NCBI GenBank assembly: GCA_034509925.1
Contig: CM067531.1
Location: 9,755,819-9,819,818 of the forward strand
DNA length: 64,000 bases
Direction: 5' to 3'
Source of the DNA: Hirudinaria manillensis
Taxonomy: Eukaryota > Annelida > Clitellata > Hirudinida > Hirudinidae
The notes beneath the pieces were generated by a model. It saw nothing but the letters and a program-made list of their open reading frames with translations, made no database searches and was not told where the DNA came from. The translations under genes and the position numbers were made by a program. Numbering within the stretch: position 1 is the stretch's first letter; each line of letters opens with the position of its first letter. This document shows, in pieces, positions 35,401 to 45,784 of this stretch.

Positions 35401-38400
35401 TCGAGTCATTAAGCAGTTCCGATCGGGACAAGCAATCGACCAAATCGTCCAGCCGTATTTGCCATTAGTTAAAACCAATAAAGATATCCTTACGTTAATT
35501 AATTCATCAGACCCCGGGTTACAACAATATTATTATAACTTCAGCATAATATAATGCTATTATTAATGTATAGTTAATAATACTAAACAAAAAGGACTCC
35601 AAATGAATAATGACATTGAGGACAATAAGGACCACACACCCTAGTCATGATGTAGTTTTGGAAGCTGTTGACGAAATTAAGGATAGACATTTTGAAGATG
35701 AACATCCGATGCATCAATGATTCATGTGCTGCTGAGCCCTGAAGATCTGAAATAAAAAGTACAATAAAATATTTCATGAATATTGACTGATGTAATAATG
35801 TTAATTATATATAATAATAATTAATTTAATATTGATTATATATAATAAATTTAACAACTAATAATTCAATTGATTTATTTAATCTGTTGTTGTTCAAGTC
35901 TTAAGCAGCCCTGAGATTGAAAGACGTACTGCATTCATTTTTTTTAAAATAAAATAAACAGAAAGATAATAATATAGTAATTATTAATGGAATTATTGGT
36001 GATAATTATTAAAGTAGAAATGAATAAGAGGATCGACACCGGAGAATCTGAGGCAGTCTAGAGAGTACTTGGCCCACTTGATTTGAAGTAGGAACTGAAA
36101 GATGTCACTGTAGGTAGACATACTTTTCGAGCTGAAGACCATGTCACATGGCCATGGAGCCTGAGATAAAAATGATCAATTTATAACATTAATAATAATA
36201 ACACATTATCAATAATTTATTAAAGATATGGAAATAATTATTAAAAGTTGAATGACATGCTTTTAAGAATCAGTAGCCACAAATTATTTAGGGCTGCACG
36301 TACCAAAAGCTCCTGCTAACCACCGTCCGTTAAATAATTAGCATTTAAAATTATAATAATTTAACATATGTTAATTAATTTTCAAGGACTAACTTTGTAA
36401 TTCATCACAATGGATTCCAAACATCGTATGTTTGTGGATGGTTCCTGGAGATCCTTTACAACAATGGTTATCCTGAGTTGTAATAGTATAATTTGTTAAA
36501 CCTAAAAATAAATTATTTATACATAATAATCTATATTTAAATATATATTACATATATATATATATTTATATTGCACAATATATATATATATTATATATAT
36601 TATTATATATTAATATTGGTTTAGAAGGAAGTCCAACAAAATCCATTGTGCCTTTATGTCAAAGTCTTTTAGAAAGCTTGTGACTCCATTATAAATTAAT
36701 TAATCAATCAATCAATCAATCAACCATCCAAACAACTTTAAAATCAATCAAATCAACATTCCACCTGCCATGCAACCCACCTGTCATGCAACCCACCTGC
36801 CATGCAACCCACCTGTCATGCAACCCACCTGTCAAGCAACCCACCTGCCATGCAACCCACCTGCCATGCAACCCACCTGTCAAGCTCTTCTGGCTTCTCC
36901 TCACTGAAACTTTCACAAAGAAGGAACTTCAGGTAACCATCTGCGCTCCACTCAACGCCAGAGTCCATCTCAAATTTGGAATAATTAATAATATTTTAAT
37001 AATAATATAATAATTATTTATATGTTTAATGGAATATTTAATGAGTTTGCTTTATGATAAAATACTTTGTAAAACTTAAACCAGCAAATCTTTAGTTATA
37101 AGACAGAACAAGCACAACGTTCATGGATGTACAACTAATAGGTTTTTCAGGAATGAATGAGTAATAACAAAAATATTTTAAATATTTACAAAAACAATAA
37201 TAGAAGTCCTAACCATATACAATACAATATAAAATAGATACAATTAACAAACAAATCAATTTAGGTTTAATTAAATCGAATGGCAAAGATGTAAAAGTAG
37301 GAAGGATGAATGAATGAATGCACGCACTCACAGCTCTGAATAGGGATGAATAAAAATCAAACATCATCCTTCCAGACTCCATGAGAAAATATTTCTGGAA
37401 AAAGAAACTTAATGTCTATATACAATGTTATCAACAAAGCAAGTAAATCGGGCGAATAGACTGAAGGTTTGATTCATAAACGAATGACAGAAATTACTTG
37501 TGATAATAACATATTATTATTTCTACTAGTATAACATAATTTATTAGTTAGGTCAGCAAAATTTTGCCAGGAATGTTCTGAAAATGTAGCTCCGTTTAAC
37601 CTTAATGGATATGAGATGTTCATAAAGGTTACAATCATTTCTTATGACATCCAGAAGGTCGGTCGACGTTTCTGAATATCTCCGGCGGACGAAACTTTCC
37701 AGTGATTTGTGGAGCGTAAAGTGAAGGAAGAAATCAGTGCAGATGCTTTGAGGTTTGGGTCTTAATGAAGGCTGTGACGGTGGTGGCGACAATGACCTGC
37801 TTTATTAAAGGCAGATATGCTTCATCCATTAAAAAGTAGTTTTGGAATCAAAGGGATTCAATTGAAAAGTTAACAAATTATTGTAACAAACAGCATCAAC
37901 AAGTCATGATAACAACAAACAATCCAAACTTTGTATCCTCAGACTCGTGATGAACTTGGAAATCCTCGTAAGACTTGATTGAATTCAAGATGGAGGACAG
38001 CAGCAGTGGTTCGGTGTCTTTCAACTGCTTCCTGAGTGTAGCCAGAAATGCTCCATCCACTGACGGATACGAAAACACTGACCCGAGGAAGCTGAGGAAT
38101 TGTGGAAAATAATTCATCCACTTTTTACTATTTCATTACTAATTCATTCGGATGTGTTTTCTTAAATCCGGCAACATCAGTATTTACGCCTTCATTTGGT
38201 CCGATCGAATTTTATTTAAATATAAAAGGATAAGGAATAAGTTCTTTTTAATTCTTAGACCAACTTGTCTATGAATAAATCCCTGGCATCATCTTCATTA
38301 TCCAATTCGTCCATTTCGTAGCGTTCGATCCTTCCATCGATATCATCATCGCCAACCCCGTCATGGCTTCCTATTGGCCATGGCTTGTCTCGACGCATTG

Positions 38401-41400
38401 CATCCATTAGCGACTCTGAATATGACTGGTGCAGTGACTTCGACACCTTCCGACTTCTCCGATCTTTGACTTTTCCTCTCAGATTTGTCGTCGAGATGTC
38501 ATTGAGGAGCCTCAGGGATTTCCCCGTCACGACTACCTCTTTGACGAGATGGTCAAGGAAGATGAACGAGGTCTTAGGAAATATTTGAAAAAAAAGTTGA
38601 GAAGAGTTTTCAAACTCTCATAGAGCTATTAATAATGTAATAAGTACAACTTGATATAATGGTAATGACAACATAATAGCTATTATATGTATTATAATAA
38701 TAATTATATTATATCAATATCATTGTATCTCTTACATGGCAAATCTTTGGGATGCTGCTATAAGAATATGTTCGTATTAAATAAACAGAAAAGTATCTCA
38801 GATCTCAATCTGGCAAGATTAATTAAGGATAAAACATTGGTGACGAGGAATCAGAATCCAAATTGCAACGGGGAAATTGGAAAAAGTTTTTCATGAAATA
38901 ACGGAGGATCACAAGAGATGGCAACAAGAGATTGAGGAAAGAGAGAGGAAGGCTTGGGAGGAGAGTGAGGAAATTAGACAAGAGTTGATCTCTTTCCTTA
39001 CAGAATGCCTCAAGAAGATTCAAGTCAGAGACTGCGGCTGCACCTAGCCCCGTCCATTCTGGAAGGAAGAATAGAGTAAGGATGCCCCAGTCGAGATAAT
39101 GGGGGAGATCCAAGATGAACATCTCAAGACTTGGGCAAGACCAGCATAGACCTGGTTGCGTCGTAAGGCGTGTTGTTTGGATTTTTCATAGATGGATTAT
39201 AATATTTAATATTAATTTCTCACATCTTCATTCTGCTCAATGCACACTGAAGTCTCCCAAAACCTTTCACTCAAACATCCCCAGTCCTCATTCCTGCAGG
39301 AAAATGAATTTAAAAACTTTAATTATTTTAAAAATAATTATCAAATTAATTGGATAATAAGTCATTTGGATTGTCAACCATTGAAATTAAGAAATAGTTT
39401 GTAATATAAAATAACTATTTTCATAATTTTAAGCTATTTAGGAAAAAAAATCAGATAATAACATAGGTTCAACCTGACCTCAGAGAAACTGCAGAGAAAG
39501 TGCTTTGCATAAAATACCCAGCAACAAGTATATGTTTATAGTTGTCAAGAATGATTGTGAAAATCAAGATAACGTGTTTGCCAAATTAGTAAATAAATAG
39601 TTTTTTAAGGATTAAAAATTTTAATTTTCCAGGCTCCACCTCTTGATGAAGAATTCATTGCACGGATCGTGAAAAGAACCGGAGGTCATCCAGGCATCCA
39701 GCATTTCCAGATAAGGTTTGCAAGTTTTCATCCACACCTGGATTATGAGACTCACCTGTAAGATTTCATTCAAAATATTATTATATATTTATTCTATTAT
39801 ATTGAAAATTATATTCTGGAAGGATCTTTCCATTTTTTAAATTGCATAAATATAATTTATAAATGTAATAGACAAATTTATTTATTATAATGCACAAACT
39901 TATTAAAGCATCAACTACGGCTTTATCAGTAAGATTCAATTTCGTGAGACTTAGGATAAAATAAACTATTAACAATTCTATTATTACCTAACTCTATTAT
40001 TATTATTATTATTATTATTACTGTTATTATTAAATATATTGTTATTAATCAATAATATCTAAAAAAATACCTCCTGGTCACCAAAAGCTGCAGTTTGATC
40101 AGTAACAACGAGGCATCCATAAATCGTGTTCAGCAGATAAGAAGTCAGTTTTGAAGTAGATGATGATGGAAGTTCACTGTAAATTGATTGGTTGACTGAG
40201 CACCTATGGATTTTGTCCATGGTTGTCTTAACACCACTCTCCAGAAACATCTTGGCCAGTTTTGCAGTAATTGGATTAGCTGATGATAATGACAATGACA
40301 GAGGTCTGATGACTCCTTCAATGATGAAATAGTAGAGTATGGAGAGCAGTTTGAACTGAGGTTCCAGTGTCATCATCAGCTTGGTGAGTGTCATTGATTC
40401 TTCTGAAAGAATGTTTTTAATATTTAATTTTTAATTTTTTTTATGCAAATAATAAACTTTAAGAATGGTAAACTTATTCAGATCAATTAATAAACGAGTT
40501 AATTTTTATTTATTAATCGATGATATCAGCTGAAGTGGTGAAGTGAACATTTGTTATTAGTAACTTTCATCAATCACAAAACACCATCATCATCATCAAG
40601 ATGTAAGCTGTTACAAACGGAATAATAATTAACATAATTTAATCACCACCAATGACCTCTTTGCTGTTACAAAGTGAATAATAATTAACATAATTTAATC
40701 ACCACCAACCCTGTTTTATGACCTCTTTGCCCAGTTCCACGACATGAGACATGATCCTGTCCAGTTGCGAAGACAATGCAGACGAAAATGCCTGATGGGA
40801 TTGAGTGATTGTACAGAAGGAGAACATGACCCTAAGACTTTGATCTCTTGGATCATCCTCGCCTCCAGATGTCTCTGGGGAAGGAAGAACCAAAGAAGAG
40901 GTTGCCTCGACAAATTCCTTGATGCACTTTACCATGCTACCGTAAGTGGCTGCCTCTTCCAAGAGATGGTGCAGCGAACTCTGTCTTAGTAAGAGGCAAA
41001 CAATGGTGATCATGGTGGCCATAATAATTGTTATAGTGAATTATAATTCATTAAGACATCGTTTGTTTTAAGGATGCACGAGTAGATGGATGGATGGATG
41101 CGCTATCACATATATCTTGTGATTATTTAACATTAAATAACCAAACACTTGATTGCTTAATTCCACATGATTATGATTCGTGCATGACGATGATGACAGT
41201 GATGGTGGTGGAATTGGTCTGTTACTGATAACGATCATAACCTCTGCAAGGTGAGACACTACAAGGTCCAGGTTGACTCGATATTTGAAGCCATCCCAAG
41301 GAAATGCAAAAAGATTTTCAAATCCATTCAACATCCTGACATTGAATTTAAATAAATGAAAACAGATTTAATCTTTATTAACTTATTATTTTTAATTTAA

Positions 41401-42922
41401 TTTTAATCTTTAATTTAATCTTTATCAACTTATTATTAAGAAAATCAAATGCAGTAACCAATGGAGTAACAGAAACCACCCAAAGTGAATTTTAAAAACA
41501 TAAATAAATAAAAGTGATGATATTTATCAGACAATAATTAATAATGCTTTTTGCAAATATTTTTTTCAACAACCGCATATGTTCCAACAACAAACTCACC
41601 AAAGAACCTCTCGGATAACTTTATATTCTGTCAGCAGACTATGCTTCTTGGTCAGGTCAATGCAAGAACTATTGGATAGGTAGCCATTCCTAAAGAATAA
41701 CAGGCTTTTGCATAACTATTTGATGAAGTAATTAATAAGTAATTAATTATGTTCTTTCAGGCCAATGTAATTAGTCTATGAAAGTAAAAATGTTCAGCAT
41801 CACAAAAATGCATTTAAATTTTTTTATGTTTTATGTAAATGTCCATCTGTCCAATCCATGAATCCATCCATCCATCCAACCATCCATCCATCCATCCATC
41901 CACCCATCCATCTATCTGTCCATCCATCCATCCAACCATCCATCCATCCATCCATGAATCCATCCATCCACCCAACAAGATCCCGATTATGGAAGGACTT
42001 TAATCTAAGCAACCACTGAAGCAGTGGAAATTTCTTCAATCGTTCCACTAGTATATGTATATTGACAAGTATGTATGTATGTATGTGTGTGTGTATGTAT
42101 GTATGTATGTATGTATGTGTGTGTGTGTATGTGTGTGTGTATGTGTGTGTGTGTATGTATGTATGTGTGTGTATGTGTGTGTATGTATGTATGTATGTGT
42201 GTGTGTATGTATGTACGTATGTATGTGTGTATCTATATGTACGTATGTATGTATTATTTTTTTTATTTTTAGCATCTCACATTAACTTCTAGGAAGGTGT
42301 CACAACAGTTTAAATATTTCAATATACCACCACCTAGTAGTTCCAATTCAAAGCAATATTAATATTAATAAATTGACACTTTAAATTTAAGAAGCACAAT
42401 AGACTGACCAATCACTGAGTAGCCTGGAACTTCTGCTTAAACTCTCATTGGTCCGGCTGGACCGACTCCCCGTACTTTCCGACCAATAGGGAGGCACGAC
42501 GTGATCGCGAAGCCACTTCCAAGATTCCGAGTTCTTGTTCTCAGAATTAACTTCGAGGGGACTCTCGACATCCACAAAATCTTTAACATCAAATGTATCT
42601 TTGGTAATCAGTGTATCTCTGATATGTTCTGGTGCTAGCAGAGAGACATCACTTGTCTTGTTGTCAGCTGCTGATCTAACAGTATAATTGTCTTTCACTT
42701 TCTCTACCTCGTGTGCAATTCCTGACGTATCCTGCAACAAATCCATTAAAATTTAAATTTAAAAAAGGTGAAATACCTTAAAATAACATGAAATCAGTAA
42801 TTAATTGCTCTTGTGATCCAAGTGGCTTGACAAATAAAATTTATAATAATAATAATAATAATAATAAAATAACACATATCAACTTCTAATGCCTTCAAAT
42901 CAATGATTGAAAAAATAAAATC

Positions 42923-42965
<43 letters not shown>

Positions 42966-44107
42966 TAACACATATCAACTTCTAATGCCTTCAAATCAAT
43001 GATTGATTGATGGCAGATCAAAACAAAAACATCAACAAAAATCATAATTAGCATTAAGGTCTCACTAGAGACAATTTCAAGACATTTTAAATTTAATTAA
43101 CCAGAAACAAGCCATCTTCATCATCATCATCGTCATCAGTTTCATCACAAAGTTCGTTGAGGTCGTCTTCACCTTCCAGAAGGTAAGCACCCCAGTCAAA
43201 CCTTTGATAAGAACCTGAACAAGCAATTGGCCATTTTTCAGTTTTCGTTCAATTTTTAAATTTAAAAATGTGTTTGAAACATTGATTCATGATTAATGAA
43301 ATTAATTTCAGTTAATTAATAAAGTGCTAGATAGTGCTTAATGAAACCATTAAGACTACCTTTAAAAAAGGTTTTTTTTAAATTTTATCTGAAAAGGCAG
43401 AGGTGCATGTTGCAATAGACAAAAACATATCAATTCAAACTTGGCTTCTCCTGTTGAGTCACAATCCTTTCTTCTTGAACATTGTCCTCAGTTGGTGAAG
43501 TTGATGTCAGGAGCAACAAGTGAAGCAAAGAATAATGCAAGGTTGTCTGCCCCCAAAAAAAAACAAAATGCCATAAACATGTCAATCATAAATTTATCAG
43601 CAAATAGCAACACCATTACAAGACTAAACAAATCTAAAATATGTTCTTTCTGCATTTAATAACCCACATTTTCCTTGTCATTTTCTTTCGACAAAGGACC
43701 CTCAAGAAAAAGTTGGCAGTAATCTTTCAAAAGGTCGGCTTTCGTCTGCAGATTGTGTATGACCAACTTATCATAAATCCTAGAAAGTTATCTTTAGATT
43801 AGCCAATGTTGCCATTTTAAAGAAATTAAAACTTGCAACAATGTTTATCACCCTTTAATGGTTCTTTCTACTTTCTTTTCATCCGTATCTAAGAAATTGT
43901 GATGTTTTAAATGAGGGAGTGCAAATTCGATGCACAACTTTACGTTTTCCTCGCCGATCTAACAAACGTTGAAAAATATGTTCAAAGTAGCTGACATCAG
44001 TAAAAAATTTTAAGCTGATAAAGCGATGGATTTAATCTTACCTCGGGCCCACCAACAGACAAAACAAGATATCTTATTTCGTTTTCAATAGCCTTCCATC
44101 GCGCCAT
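29491..44107 (-). CDS. TUBGCP5: Gamma-tubulin complex component 5 (GCP5), 22 exons, ~1,111 aa
   Basis: GCP5 is a Spc97/Spc98-family (GRIP-domain) subunit of the gamma-tubulin ring complex, which nucleates microtubules. Exons: 44107-44042 (start), 43958-43852, 43779-43668, 43546-43441, 43214-43102, 42731-42409, 41689-41600, 41335-41242, 40980-40710, 40402-40071, 39755-39640, 39293-39224, 38572-38261, 38120-37930, 37796-37601, 37394-37332, 36968-36877, 36472-36394, 36160-36040, 35746-35640, 29975-29729, 29618-29491 (stop). Phases agree throughout; total 1,112 codons including stop. Colinear, from memory, with vertebrate GCP5: [94 protein letters not shown]. An LTR retrotransposon lies in the intron between 35746-35640 and 29975-29729, lengthening it to ~5.7 kb. 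Divergent from the PDZ gene at 45785. The last acceptor is the least certain. Confidence 0.95.
30044..30252 (+). mobile_element. 5' LTR (209 bp)
   Basis: Begins TGTTGGATCCCTGAC and ends GGGTTACAACA, with terminal TGTTG...CAACA inverted ends. It is identical by eye to the 3' LTR except for a ~13-bp AT-rich indel. A poly(A)-signal-like aataaa lies about 50 bp before its end. A probable primer-binding region, ttggtgtcaggagtggga, starts immediately after; the tRNA was not identified. Confidence 0.93.
30333..35165 (+). CDS. Ty3/gypsy Gag-Pol polyprotein (1,610 aa, C-terminus truncated by frameshift)
   Basis: Single Gag-Pol frame, antisense to TUBGCP5. Order: N-terminal SAP-like motif (residues ~5-40, [20 protein letters not shown]); coiled-coil with three to four near-identical repeats (~60-185, [12 protein letters not shown]); gag helical region; CCHC zinc knuckle [14 protein letters not shown] (~423); aspartic protease DTGAS (504); reverse transcriptase with [10 protein letters not shown] (~821) and YLDD (~921); RNase H LDTDAS (~1067); integrase with an HHCC finger (~1304-1345). 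The integrase second and third catalytic residues are Asp 1433 and Glu 1469, but the first is Tyr 1373. The frame ends early at 35165; the normal-looking C-terminus continues in another frame to about 35,292. The pol order RT-RNaseH-IN and absence of env fit Metaviridae. Confidence 0.95.
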   Translation: MGPKILEDLRVPDLRRELRNRGLDATGLKAELQGRLEEWLLENNLDPSEYEFEDPKKKEESEIRRSLKSDMNALRSDNNVLRSELICSMGALRSDMKSDIANFQVAMDVLRVQVKTDVAKFQTSMDVLREEVKTDAAKFQTSMDALREEVKTDVANLRSSKEMADLRKVKAELDALKEEQRMEIEKFKKYNESKTETYGREKTTRPPLFDGQGPWAVFRHQFETAAERNNWTEEEKATELIMVLRGRAAELLQTMLHCKAYSEIAEAMERRFGNGHMLEVHKNELKNRTQKQGESLQELEADVRRLAYLAHPGQSTDFIENIITDAFVDGIRDAETKMALKIHGIKASHEALAFAISMEAARASIQKSLNVKKIEAQEDRGKEKDKDNDKDREMIKKIARQINDLSKPQRNLRFQAVDRRPRCFRCNKPGHLARECRTTFSKNQQYWREPYKSEKPEATNFKGQRSFQQTRNAPLVFHVTALGKGSSLEVKGKIGGKEYNLVIDTGASTSIVQPKLARNGKVTTNNYKLKTATGELVPVQGTTTITVDLGGKSFEQEFMIANITDECILGLDFMRRYGISIDMKGGTLQQGAMEIPLHYGGTEVRDTFVKVLQNETIPAQSESLIWGGLEGDYTKFGIGAVEDQSGIGQGLLIGRALVKLNTGRVPLRVMNLSDQEQQIKAGTPIALCRNVERILTLDGSGNKHIKRDTMSKPLMDNLLKDLDKTLQKEDYQQAKNLLSEFQDIMAEQDSPLGRTNLVQHQINTAGAKPIRQNPRPLPLATRANAKEMIKEMQDQGVIEPSNSPWSSPVVLVKKKDGSLRFCVDYRKLNEMTLKDSYPLPRIDDTLDTLSGSKIFSTLDLKSGYWQVELHPDDKEKTAFSTGEGLWQFTVMPFGLCNAPATFERLMEHILRGLNWKVCLVYLDDIIVVGKTFGEHLDNLREVFSRIREAGMKLSPKKCSLFKKEVKYLGHIVSSEGVSTDPDKVEVVKNWPVPKNIQELQSFLGLCTYYRRFIANFSNIAKSLHELTVKGKPFIWNDSCEKAFDNLKEAMTTALILAYPIPGLPFILDTDASNCGIGAVLSQQVENEEKVLAFYSRSLSKAERNYCVTRRELLAAVESMKHFQKYLLGQPFLLRTDHASLKWLLNFKNPEGQMARWIEKLQGFQFNIEHRRGQIHNNADALSRRPCPLNCRHCNNAEKKQETEECRQIRITAPEPWTESGLRDLQLRDEALAPILQWMEAGVKPDWQQIAEHGEVTKSYWAQWDSLRISNGLLHRKWETEDGTDYHLQIVLPRSCVSEVLQEFHNGTSGGHLGVNKTIRKVRERFYWLHYKQDVEEWCRNCNNCATSKGPQKKTKGLMQPYNVGVPFETIALYIAGPFPASKKGNRYILVISDYFTKWTEAFALPNQEAENVADALVNNWISRFGVPLELHSDQGRNFESKIFQELCENLGIHKTRTTALHPQSDGMVERFNRTMEQYLSKMVSEQQDDWDRYLPLFLMAYRTAVHKTTGISPSKMTFGREIRLPADMMFGRAEEPKSACDYVSSLRNTLADTHQVARKNISVNSDQAKARYDRQANDISFKENELVWLYKEKKGSRQSYKKIGKDHTES
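35166..35304 (+). pseudogene. Out-of-frame C-terminal tail of integrase plus polypurine tract
   Basis: A frame shifted relative to the main ORF encodes an integrase C-terminal segment including [11 protein letters not shown] and [12 protein letters not shown] and ends at a TAA near 35,292. The switch lies in an A-rich run (gaaaaaaaggg, ~35,105-35,115). The purine-rich aaggagggggcaa just before the 3' LTR is the likely polypurine tract. Confidence 0.8.
35305..35526 (+). mobile_element. 3' LTR (222 bp)
   Basis: TGTTGG...CAACA ends; matches the 5' LTR. The flanks 'aataatat' (left) and 'atattattat' (right), compared with the empty site 'aataatattattataac' in duplication copy 1 (~15,054), give a 4-bp ATAT target-site duplication. 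Confidence 0.93.
36761..36884. repeat. 16-bp minisatellite abutting a TUBGCP5 splice donor
   Basis: Seven to eight units of 'gcaacccacctg(c/t)cat'. On the minus (coding) strand each unit carries CAG-GTGGGT, the same donor that ends exon 36968-36877. Confidence 0.92.
38850..39055 (+). pseudogene. Coding-like fragment inside a TUBGCP5 intron, opposite strand
   Basis: The plus strand reads a charged helical stretch including [20 protein letters not shown] and [20 protein letters not shown] before a stop near 39,049. It resembles the coiled-coil tails of Myb/SANT-like transposon-associated proteins, but this is only an impression. It is probably a transposon relic. Confidence 0.35.
40608..40725. 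repeat. ~58-bp tandem duplication at a TUBGCP5 exon edge
   Basis: 'taattaacataatttaatcaccacca' followed by 'tgacctctttgc' occurs twice. The second copy contains the real 3' edge of exon 40980-40710; the first is an intronic partial copy missing ~10 bp at the donor. Confidence 0.8.
41860..41972. repeat. (CCAT)n microsatellite
   Basis: CCAT units with CCAA and CCAC variants in a TUBGCP5 intron. Confidence 0.93.
42069..42252. repeat. (GTAT/GTGT)n microsatellite
   Basis: About 180 bp of GTAT and GTGT units in the TUBGCP5 intron downstream of exon 42731-42409. Confidence 0.95.
42841..43011. repeat. Tandem duplication with (AAT)n arrays
   Basis: Two copies of (aat)n + 'aaaataacacatatcaacttctaatgcc' + 'ttcaaatcaatgattga', differing in AAT number. 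Confidence 0.88.
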
Positions 44108-45784
44108 AACTTATGTAAGAGGTTAGGATTTACTTTGAAGATGTGGTCGTCATTATTTATATAATAAAATTGTTATTAAACTGCGTTTAATTTTTATTAT
44201 TTTACACATTTTAATTTAGCTAATTTATGATTAATTTCTTTAATCTGGAATCATTGGTATGCACCATTGCATATTTTTCGTACGAAATGTTTGAAGTTCA
44301 ATAATGCTAAAAAATTATTTGTAGAATTAAATGGATAACTTAAAAAAATTTATTAAATTTTAATTTTTAATAACATTTTAATTTAATAAAGGTGATTACT
44401 GATTGAAATCATTGATATGTTTATCGGATTAGTCCTTCCCAAAAGTAAACATTTTACCACTGCTGCAGTTCATATTACATTTGGGTGCAAATCACTCCAC
44501 AAATAATGAAGGTGTGCACTTAATATGGATTGTTTTTCAGGGAAATCCAACCAATCTTCAATCTAGAGTACTTTTGTGGGAACCACACATTCGAACTTGG
44601 ACCTGTGATATACATTGGGTAGAATATTCGAAGCGCGTAGGAATTATAGGTTAACTTATATTTTAATAATGAGTCTGTCTTTTCTAGACCCTCCAGTGAT
44701 TACAAACATCAATTGCAATCAGCAAATTGGTTCTGTTGCTCGTTTGCTATCTTTTTTCGATGAGATGGGGGGAGACATTTCTGATTGAATCCAACAACAT
44801 TTGCATTTGCTGACATCCAAAGAATGCAAGAAAGGAATTGTTTATAATGTTTTGGGTTTCATTATCGATGATGGAGTTGATGCCGATGGTAGTGGTAATA
44901 TAAAAAAAATGGATGATGATGACTATGATGACGTCAGTCGTTTCAAACAATCGTATAGGATTGGAATGCGCTTGAAATTGTTCGCATTGTGCAACTAACA
45001 CGACTGAGAATAATTTAAATTTCGAACATTTGCTTCAAGATTTTTATGAATACTATTTCTGTCATCCGTCATCATCATTATCATCATCATCATCATCACT
45101 ACCCTCAACACAAACAACATTGTGATAGTACCAGAATACCCCTATCCTGTTTACGGCAAAACAAGTAAACAAATGATAAGAGCGGAGGTTTCTAAAAACC
45201 GATTAAATTAACGCTAAACAACTCAGTTGGAAGTTATCAATCTAGGCATCTGGTGAAATTGTCGATCATTCAATCACTTCAATATTGATTGATAGATTGA
45301 TCACTCGAGTCGATAATCTCTTGTAAAAAATTATAATTTTAGAATTATTAATATTAATTCATTGAAGTATATCCCTTGCTGGAAGAATCATTAGCTAGTC
45401 TGATGTTTGCTGACGTTTTTTGTGGCCCCTTGTAAGCATTGTACAAAAATGCATACATAGGGGCTTGCAAACGTATTCAAAGGCATACAAAGAAAACAAA
45501 TGAAACAAGGAAACAAACATTGACGGACACAAACATTGCATCTCAACGCTTGTTCAGTAAGCAGTAAGTGACATCAAATATGTTCTCCATCTCCATATTA
45601 AGAATGGATTGATAGTCAGTGAAAGAAAGAGAGGAGTTTATAAGCTCAAGTACTTTGCCCAAGTGCTACTAACACACGCTAAGGAGTTCGCTCAGCTGTT
45701 TTGAACTTAAATAACAATAAACGTTTTAACGAAGTTTCAATTAATTACAGAAAATAATTAAATAATTAAATAATTTCGAACGAA
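44108..45784. promoter_or_regulatory. Shared intergenic region between divergent TUBGCP5 and PDZ/ZM genes
   Basis: The 1.7 kb separating two head-to-head coding starts should hold both promoters. Contains ATC microsatellite at 45.06-45.10 kb. No specific promoter element was recognised. Confidence 0.45.

Larger units (their letters stand above)
23458..36376. repeat. Segmental duplication, copy 2
   Basis: Counterpart of 8,357-15,902. It is longer because it contains the LTR element (30,044-35,526, with target duplication) and a ~950-bp segment at 28.21-29.16 kb. It lacks the copy-1 segments at 8,788-9,501 and 13.68-14.10 kb. Confidence 0.95.

Noticed and set aside
36640..36900. CRISPR-like regularly spaced repeats
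   Set aside because: Units are directly adjacent with no unique spacers, in a eukaryotic intron.
36716..36916. ORF encoding [14 protein letters not shown] repeats
   Set aside because: It is the 16-bp minisatellite plus part of a real TUBGCP5 exon in another context, not a repeat protein.
42048..42292. Poly-(VCMY)/(THTY) ORFs
   Set aside because: GTAT/GTGT microsatellite.
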